From: Nocardioides massiliensis
GTDB taxonomy: Bacteria > Actinomycetota > Actinomycetes > Propionibacteriales > Nocardioidaceae
Reading direction: 5' to 3'
Length of the DNA stretch: 64,000 nucleotides
NCBI RefSeq assembly: GCF_030811215.1
Contig: NZ_JAUSQM010000001.1
Coordinates: 3,720,001 to 3,784,000 of the forward strand
Shown: in pieces, positions 59,260-64,000 of the stretch
Layout: each line of letters starts with the position of its first letter
Position numbering within the stretch: the stretch's first letter is position 1
Notes under the pieces: model-generated
What the model was told of the DNA's origin: nothing
The model's database searches: none
The model's input: the letters and a program-made list of their open reading frames with translations, nothing else
Program-made: the position numbers and the translations under genes

Positions 59260-62100
59260 TCAACGACCCTGCCAGCGCGGTGTGCGCCCCTCGGCGAACG
59301 CCGCAATGCCCTCCTGCGCGTCGGCCGACGTCACCGCGGCGGCGGCGAGCTCGGTCTGTCGCGCGAAGGCCTCCTCCGGCGACCAGCCCGGGGACTCCAG
59401 GACGATCCGCCGGCTCGCGGCCACCGACAGCGGCGCGTTGGCCACGATCTCCGCGGCCAGGGCGAGCGCGGCGTCGAGCACCGTCCCGGGTGCGGCCAGG
59501 CGGTTGACCAGGCCGAGCTCGGCCAGCCGCGTCGCGGGCATCGGGTTGCCCGTCAACGCGAGCTCCATCGCGACGTTGCGCGGAAGTCGCTCGGTCAACC
59601 GCAGCACGCCACCCGCCGCCGCGACCAGACCACGCTTGGGCTCGGGGATCCCGAAGACCGAGTCGCTCGCGGCGACAACGAGGTCAGCGGCCAGCGCCAG
59701 CTCGCACCCCCCTGCGAGTGCCGGACCCTCGACCGCCGCGATCACCGGCTTGGCGATCTGCAGGGCCGAGATCCCCAGCGGACCGCGCTTGTCGGTGAGG
59801 GCGAACTGTCCGGCAGCGGCGGCCTTGAGGTCCATGCCGGCGCTGAACGTGCCGCCGGCGCCGGCCAGCACCATCACCCGCGCCTCGGCGTCGGCCTCGA
59901 AGGCGTCGACGATCCGCTCCAGGAGCTGGGCGGTCGGCAGGTCGATCGCGTTGCGCCGCTGTGGACGGTTCAGCGTCACGAGCAGGACACCGTCCCGGCG
60001 CTCGGTGAGGACCGTCGGCTCGGGTGCGGGCGGCATCGGGTGTGGACCGGCATCGATGATGCGCAGCGTGGTCGCGTCGTCGACCTCGACCTGTGCACCG
60101 AGCGGGTCGCCCTCGGCGACCGCGGCCAGGACCTCGGGCTGCGCGGAGCGCACCAGCATCCGCGCGCCCGCGGGGGTCAGGACCGAGACGATCGCCGCCT
60201 CGGGCTTCCCGCTGCGGTCGTAGGCCGCGGTCGCGGCCTCCACGACCCCCGGACCGGCGTACGCAGTGAGGGCCGGGCGCGTCGGGCCGGGCAGCAGCAC
60301 CGGGTTGATCGCGCGGTAGGGCCGCTGGGGCGGGCGGGCGGAGTAGATGCCCAACGCGTGCTTGGTGACGAACCAGCCCAACGAGGTCGACAGACCGTAG
60401 GCCTCAGGGTCCCTGCGCAACCGCTCCACGAGCGTCGCGACGGCGTGGGTGCCGTAGTTGTTGCCGGGCCCGCCGGCGAAGGTGAGCCCACCGGTGACAC
60501 TCAGCGGTCGCTGCGGATCGTCGAGGTCGAGCCCGAGCTCCGCCGCCCCGATCTGGACCGCCGCGGGGAAGCAGGAGTAGAGGTCGACGTGCGCGACCTC
60601 GTCGGGACCGACCCCGGCGTGCTCGAACGCCGCCTGTCCGATCGCCCGGATCGCCGGGGAGGCGCCGAGGTCCTCGCGCTCGGAGACGAACCACTCGTCG
60701 TACGCCGCGGCGCCCGCGTGGAGGAACACCCACCGGTCCTGCGGGATCCCGAGCGCGCTCGCGGCGGCGACGCTGGTGACCACCAGGCCGGCGGACAGGT
60801 TGACCTGCAGGTTGGCGCACAACAGCTTGGGGTACGGCGAGCTGATCATCCGGTTGCCGGCGTCGACCGTCGCGAGCTCCTCGGCGCTCATGGGCTGCGG
60901 ACGCCAGGCGTAGGGGTTCTGCGCCGCGACCTCCGACAGCCGCGACCACAGGCCGGTCACGAGGTCCCGCTGCTCCTGCGGGGTCCGGCCGGCCTTGCGG
61001 CGCAGCGCGGAGTCCATCAGGGCGTAGGCGTAGACGGGCACGGTGAGGCCGGCGGCGGACTCGGCGCTGTTGTTGGCCTCACGGTCGCTGCCGATCACCT
61101 GCGTGGGGGCGACGTCGGCGTCCTGCGTCGGCCAGCCCAGGTCGACGCCCCGCTTGCGGGCGGCGGCGAGCGTGTTGCCCGACTCCGCCCCACACACCAG
61201 CACGACCTCGGCCCGCCCGTCGGCCACGGCCTGCCCCGCGGTGTTGACGAGCACCTGCCCCGCGTCCCCGCCGTACGGCGCCGACATCGCGGTCTCCGCG
61301 GGCTCGGCCCCGAGCGCGTCGGCCACCAGCGCAGCGGCGTCGCGGTAGGTCCACGACGCACTGGCCACGGCGTACACCGCGTCGGCAGCGCGAAGCACCT
61401 CGGCGCCCGCGCCGCTGTCCTCACCCGCTCGCCGCAGCGCCTCGACGGCGAGGGCGACGGGGTCGCGTGGTGCGTCGAGGTCCGGCTCGCGCTGCACGAC
61501 CTGGCCGACCCCGACGATGACCGGGGTGCGCGGGTCCAGGCGGACGCCGGTGCGCTCGTGGACGAGCGTGCGCTGCGGGAAGCGGGAGCCACCACTCGTG
61601 GCGACACCGTCACGCGCAGCGAGCTCCGCGGCCAGTGCGACGACCGAGCTGCTCAGCGCCTCCTCGACGCTCGCCGCCACCGTCGCGCCGAGCGGACCCT
61701 CGACCGGGTCTCCCCCGATCCCGGCGTCGACGCGCACGACCACGCCTCCCCCGCCGGCCTCAGACTCGGCGGACGCGGCCGAGACCCGCAGGGCGAGCAC
61801 GAGCTCCATCGGCCCGACTCCGTGCAGCGCCACCGCGACCCGGTCGGCCTCCTCCTCGACCGCCTCGACGGTCCAGGTGATGTCGGCCGGGATGCCCATG
61901 ATGGTGACCTGCTCGCCGTAGCTGTCCCCGACGCTCGCCACGCCCGGCACGGACCCGCGGAAGTCCACGTGGATGCTGAGCCACTGCGCGTACGACGCCA
62001 GGTCCAGCACCGCGGGCCCGGCCACGGACAGCGGGACGGGGGCCTCAGCCGAGGTCCGGACCACCTGGGGGTAGTCGGTGAGCGGGTCGACCTCGGACAC
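59260..62100 (-). CDS. Three-domain fusion: SRPBCC-like, TLP1 thiolase-like, crotonase
   Basis: A 946-residue protein of three parts. Residues about 1-180 look like an SRPBCC/polyketide-cyclase-like domain. About 185-690 is a thiolase-like type 1 (TLP1) module: it starts PVIVGVGQVVQRE, lacks a nucleophile Cys at the normal place (MSAPYGGDAGQ stands there), keeps DLYSCFPAAVQ and GGPGNNYGTHA, and has the extra C-terminal beta domain. About 690-946 is an enoyl-CoA hydratase: VTLNRPQRRNAID, GGTFSAGMDLKA, EGPALAGGCELALAADL, SVFGIPEPKRGLVA. GTG start with GGAGG. The fusion implies handover of one CoA-ester between domains. Confidence 0.88.
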   Translation of the reverse strand: MSEVDPLTDYPQVVRTSAEAPVPLSVAGPAVLDLASYAQWLSIHVDFRGSVPGVASVGDSYGEQVTIMGIPADITWTVEAVEEEADRVAVALHGVGPMELVLALRVSAASAESEAGGGGVVVRVDAGIGGDPVEGPLGATVAASVEEALSSSVVALAAELAARDGVATSGGSRFPQRTLVHERTGVRLDPRTPVIVGVGQVVQREPDLDAPRDPVALAVEALRRAGEDSGAGAEVLRAADAVYAVASASWTYRDAAALVADALGAEPAETAMSAPYGGDAGQVLVNTAGQAVADGRAEVVLVCGAESGNTLAAARKRGVDLGWPTQDADVAPTQVIGSDREANNSAESAAGLTVPVYAYALMDSALRRKAGRTPQEQRDLVTGLWSRLSEVAAQNPYAWRPQPMSAEELATVDAGNRMISSPYPKLLCANLQVNLSAGLVVTSVAAASALGIPQDRWVFLHAGAAAYDEWFVSEREDLGASPAIRAIGQAAFEHAGVGPDEVAHVDLYSCFPAAVQIGAAELGLDLDDPQRPLSVTGGLTFAGGPGNNYGTHAVATLVERLRRDPEAYGLSTSLGWFVTKHALGIYSARPPQRPYRAINPVLLPGPTRPALTAYAGPGVVEAATAAYDRSGKPEAAIVSVLTPAGARMLVRSAQPEVLAAVAEGDPLGAQVEVDDATTLRIIDAGPHPMPPAPEPTVLTERRDGVLLVTLNRPQRRNAIDLPTAQLLERIVDAFEADAEARVMVLAGAGGTFSAGMDLKAAAAGQFALTDKRGPLGISALQIAKPVIAAVEGPALAGGCELALAADLVVAASDSVFGIPEPKRGLVAAAGGVLRLTERLPRNVAMELALTGNPMPATRLAELGLVNRLAAPGTVLDAALALAAEIVANAPLSVAASRRIVLESPGWSPEEAFARQTELAAAAVTSADAQEGIAAFAEGRTPRWQGR

Positions 62101-62107
62101 GGGACCT

Positions 62108-62141
62108 CCACACAAAAAGGCAGGACTGACTGTTTGTGTGG
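62108..62141 (-). promoter_or_regulatory. Inverted repeat over the ribosome site of the fusion gene
   Basis: Perfect 9-bp arms CCACACAAA (62108-62116) and TTTGTGTGG (62133-62141) with a 16-base centre. The gene-proximal arm overlaps the GGAGG ribosome site. It may be a repressor operator, or a hairpin in the RNA leader. Confidence 0.6.
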
Positions 62142-62151
62142 ATGCTAGCGG

Positions 62152-63156
62152 TCAGCCGAGTGCCGCGTCGAGCGCGTCCACCATCCGCTGCCGGAAGCGC
62201 TGCATCGAGCCCACCCCCAGGTCGGCCATGACGTCCGCCCCGTGGTGCATCCGCGGCTCGACGTGCAGCTCCACCGCGACCCCGGCCGCGGCCAGTCGCT
62301 CGGCGTAGTCGGTCGACTCGTCACGGAAGAGGTCGAGGTCTCCCACCCCGATCCACGCGGGCGGCAGTCCGGCAAGGTCGGCGCGGCGGGCCGGGACGGC
62401 GTACGCCGGCGGGATGGCGCTGCCGGGCTCGTGACCGAGGTAGGAGCGCCACGCGAACCGGTTCGACCGCGGCGTCCACCCGACCCGTCCGCGCGCCGGG
62501 TGGTCGGGCCGGCGCACGGTGCGGTCATCGAGCATCGGGTACTGCAGGAGCTGGAAGCACACGCCGGCGACGCCCTCATCGAGCGCCCGTTGCGCCGTCG
62601 CGGCCGCGAGCAGACCACCGGCGCTGGCGCCACCGAGCGCGACCCGCACGGGGGCGTTCCGCTCGTTGAGCCGCTCGCGCAGCCAGTGCAGCGCGGCGAG
62701 GCAGTCGTCGAGCGCCGCGGGGAACGGGTGCTCGGGTGCCAGCCGGTAGTCCACCGCCGCGACGAGCACGCCCAGCTCCCGGGCGAGTCGCCCGCACCAC
62801 GCGTGGTCGACCTCCGGGCGGCCCATGAGGGTGCCGCCGCCGTGCAGCCACAGCACCGCTCCCCGCAGGCGGCCCTCCCCCGTCGGCTCGTGCAGCGTCA
62901 CCAGGGTCCGGGTGCCGTCGGGGACGGGCACGGCGTACCTCGTCACCCGGACGCCGTCGACCGGGCGCTCCACCGCGACGAGCTGACGGCGCACGTGGGC
63001 CAGCAGCACGCGGTTGCTGATCGGCACCGGCACGAGGTCGAACCCCGTGCGCAGCTCCGGGGCGACCGCACCGAGCGTGCGGACGCGCCGCGCCACGGCT
63101 GCAGCGAGGACCGCCGCACCCGTGGCCGCGAGGACCGCGGCGCGCCGAGCCTTCAG
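62152..63156 (-). CDS. Membrane-anchored alpha/beta hydrolase (HSL/lipase-esterase group)
   Basis: About 334 residues. A hydrophobic stretch near the N-terminus (AAVLAATGAAVLAAAVARRV) probably anchors it. Oxyanion motif WLHGGGTLMG, DYRLAPEHPFPAAL, nucleophile elbow GGASAGGLL, acid Asp in GVGDLDLF and His in PRMHHGADV: the hormone-sensitive-lipase-type esterases. Start codon unclear: no ATG, GTG or TTG in frame precedes the anchor, and CTG 63156 overlaps the upstream stop as CTGA. The next clear GTG would remove the anchor. Confidence 0.82.
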   Translation of the reverse strand: MKARRAAVLAATGAAVLAAAVARRVRTLGAVAPELRTGFDLVPVPISNRVLLAHVRRQLVAVERPVDGVRVTRYAVPVPDGTRTLVTLHEPTGEGRLRGAVLWLHGGGTLMGRPEVDHAWCGRLARELGVLVAAVDYRLAPEHPFPAALDDCLAALHWLRERLNERNAPVRVALGGASAGGLLAAATAQRALDEGVAGVCFQLLQYPMLDDRTVRRPDHPARGRVGWTPRSNRFAWRSYLGHEPGSAIPPAYAVPARRADLAGLPPAWIGVGDLDLFRDESTDYAERLAAAGVAVELHVEPRMHHGADVMADLGVGSMQRFRQRMVDALDAALG

Positions 63157-64000
63157 AGCCGCACCAGCGGCCGGGACCGGACCTCGGCGACGTCGTGGTA
63201 GCCGTTGAGCCCCATCGTCAGGTCGGCCTCCGCGAGCAGGCTGCGCAGCGCGTGCACGACGCCGGCGGTGCCGCCGACCGCAGCGGCGTAGCCGTAGGGC
63301 CGGCCGATCCCGACCGCGCGCGCCCCGAGCGCGAGCGCCTTGACCACGTCGACGCCACTGCGGACGCCGGAGTCGAAGAGCACGGGCAGGTCTCCTGCCG
63401 CATCGACCACGCCGGGCAGGAAGTGCAGGGCCGGCGCGCTGCCGGCCTGGCGACCGCCGTGGTTGGAGCAGTAGATCCCGTCGACGCCCGCGTCGACGGC
63501 GCGGCGCACGTCGTCGGGGGCACAGATGCCCTTGAGCACGAGCGGCAGGTCGGTCAGCCCGCGCAGCCACGCGAGGTCGTCCCAGGTGAGTGTCGGGTTG
63601 CCGAACATCAGTGCCCAGTGCTGCACGACCGTCGCGACGTCGCTCGTGTCGCCGTTCGGCAGCCGGCTGGCGAAGACCGGGTCGGAGACGTAGTTGGCCA
63701 GGCACGCGCCGCGCAGCTGCGGGAAGGTGCCGTGCTGCAGGTCGCGGGGGCGATAGCCCAGCGTCCACGTGTCGAGGGTGACGACGAGCGCGCGATAGCC
63801 GGCCGCCTCTGCCCGCCGCACCAGGCTCTCGGCGACCTCGCGGTCGTTGGGGGTGTAGAGCTGGAAGAAGCCCGGGGTGTCGCCGAGCGCGGCTGCCACG
63901 TCCTCGAGCGGGTCCTGCATCAGCGTGGACCCGACCAGGGGTACGCCGGTCTCAGCCGCGGCCCGCGCCGCCGCCAGGTCGCCGTGCTCGTCCTCGGTCA
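63153..64000 (-). CDS. Alpha-hydroxy-acid oxidase family flavoprotein (lactate 2-monooxygenase-like), partial
   Basis: The C-terminal 281 residues of an FMN-dependent TIM-barrel oxidase; the start lies beyond the right edge. FFQLYTPNDREV, LVVTLDTWTLGYRPRDL, LANYVSDPVFASRL, the FMN Lys in LVLKGI and the catalytic His in CSNHGGRQ are visible, as are DSGVRSGVDVVKAL and GIGRPYGYAAA. The YRPRDL and SDPVF pieces suggest lactate 2-monooxygenase rather than glycolate oxidase. Overlaps the hydrolase start. Confidence 0.9.
   Translation of the reverse strand, partial: TEDEHGDLAAARAAAETGVPLVGSTLMQDPLEDVAAALGDTPGFFQLYTPNDREVAESLVRRAEAAGYRALVVTLDTWTLGYRPRDLQHGTFPQLRGACLANYVSDPVFASRLPNGDTSDVATVVQHWALMFGNPTLTWDDLAWLRGLTDLPLVLKGICAPDDVRRAVDAGVDGIYCSNHGGRQAGSAPALHFLPGVVDAAGDLPVLFDSGVRSGVDVVKALALGARAVGIGRPYGYAAAVGGTAGVVHALRSLLAEADLTMGLNGYHDVAEVRSRPLVRL

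Noticed and set aside
62450-62480. GGTTCGACC as a tRNA T-loop
   Set aside because: It lies within a coding frame and no acceptor stem or anticodon arm pairs around it. No tRNA was found in the window.

Overview
The window comes from a very GC-rich actinobacterium, most likely Nocardioides or a close relative in the Propionibacteriales. Supporting signs are a fused mycobacterial-type Kgd, a WhiB1-like regulator, nickel superoxide dismutase, a DUF222/HNH endonuclease gene with TGGTCGA-type interspersed repeats, abundant GTG starts, and many operons joined by ATGA or GTGA overlaps. Every assignment rests on reading motifs and layout; no database search was run. I saw no tRNA, rRNA, CRISPR array or insertion sequence, and no stretch over 300 bases lacks a gene.

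About 0-31 kb is mostly housekeeping and stress genes. It holds 2-oxoglutarate dehydrogenase (kgd), malic enzyme, sodN with its protease sodX, a SigF-type sigma factor with a UsfX-like partner, whiB1 beside a PdtaS-type histidine kinase, and the SigR/RsrA redox switch with a recognisable self-regulated promoter and the tiny ribosomal protein bL37 downstream. An SRAP protein, aroA, rsgA and hisN follow. As I recall it, the order whiB1, pdtaS, anti-sigma, sigH, SRAP, aroA, rsgA matches M. tuberculosis around Rv3219-Rv3228. A repeat-rich spot at 23.0-24.7 kb surrounds an HNH endonuclease gene.

About 32.6-45.9 kb is a catabolic island. A tightly coupled operon (flavin monooxygenase, TetR, hydrolase, PaaI thioesterase, SDR) is followed by a convergent acyl-CoA ligase, a second TetR, an alcohol dehydrogenase, and a long plus-strand operon (unknown protein, atypical SDR, DUF1059, alcohol dehydrogenase, F420-type LLM enzyme, phosphotransferase-like protein). 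An identical palindromic operator lies upstream of the monooxygenase and between the CoA ligase and the second TetR. A KstR-like box precedes the long operon. Together these suggest a co-regulated pathway for a hydrophobic alicyclic or steroid/terpenoid-like substrate; the substrate is inference.

About 46-54.6 kb carries a PPOX-fold flavoprotein, an NSS transporter with its 34-residue MetS partner, the cobalamin genes cobT-cobS and cobU, and a glucosidase/MFS operon.

About 50.3-51.0 kb and 54.7-59.2 kb hold the most interesting find: a split surface-protein module. A TasA/camelysin-like secreted protein stands alone between the cob genes. Four kilobases away is an operon of a SipW-type (Ser-His) signal peptidase, a four-repeat Ig-like exported protein and an OmpR-type two-component pair. 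The TasA-like gene and the signal peptidase share an unusual promoter built of GTGG motifs spaced exactly 11 bp (five copies in one, four in the other), followed by an identical 18-base block. The obvious candidate regulator is the response regulator in the second locus.

The right end has a three-domain fusion (SRPBCC-like, thiolase-like TLP1, crotonase), an alpha/beta hydrolase, and a lactate-oxidase-family flavoprotein that runs off the window.
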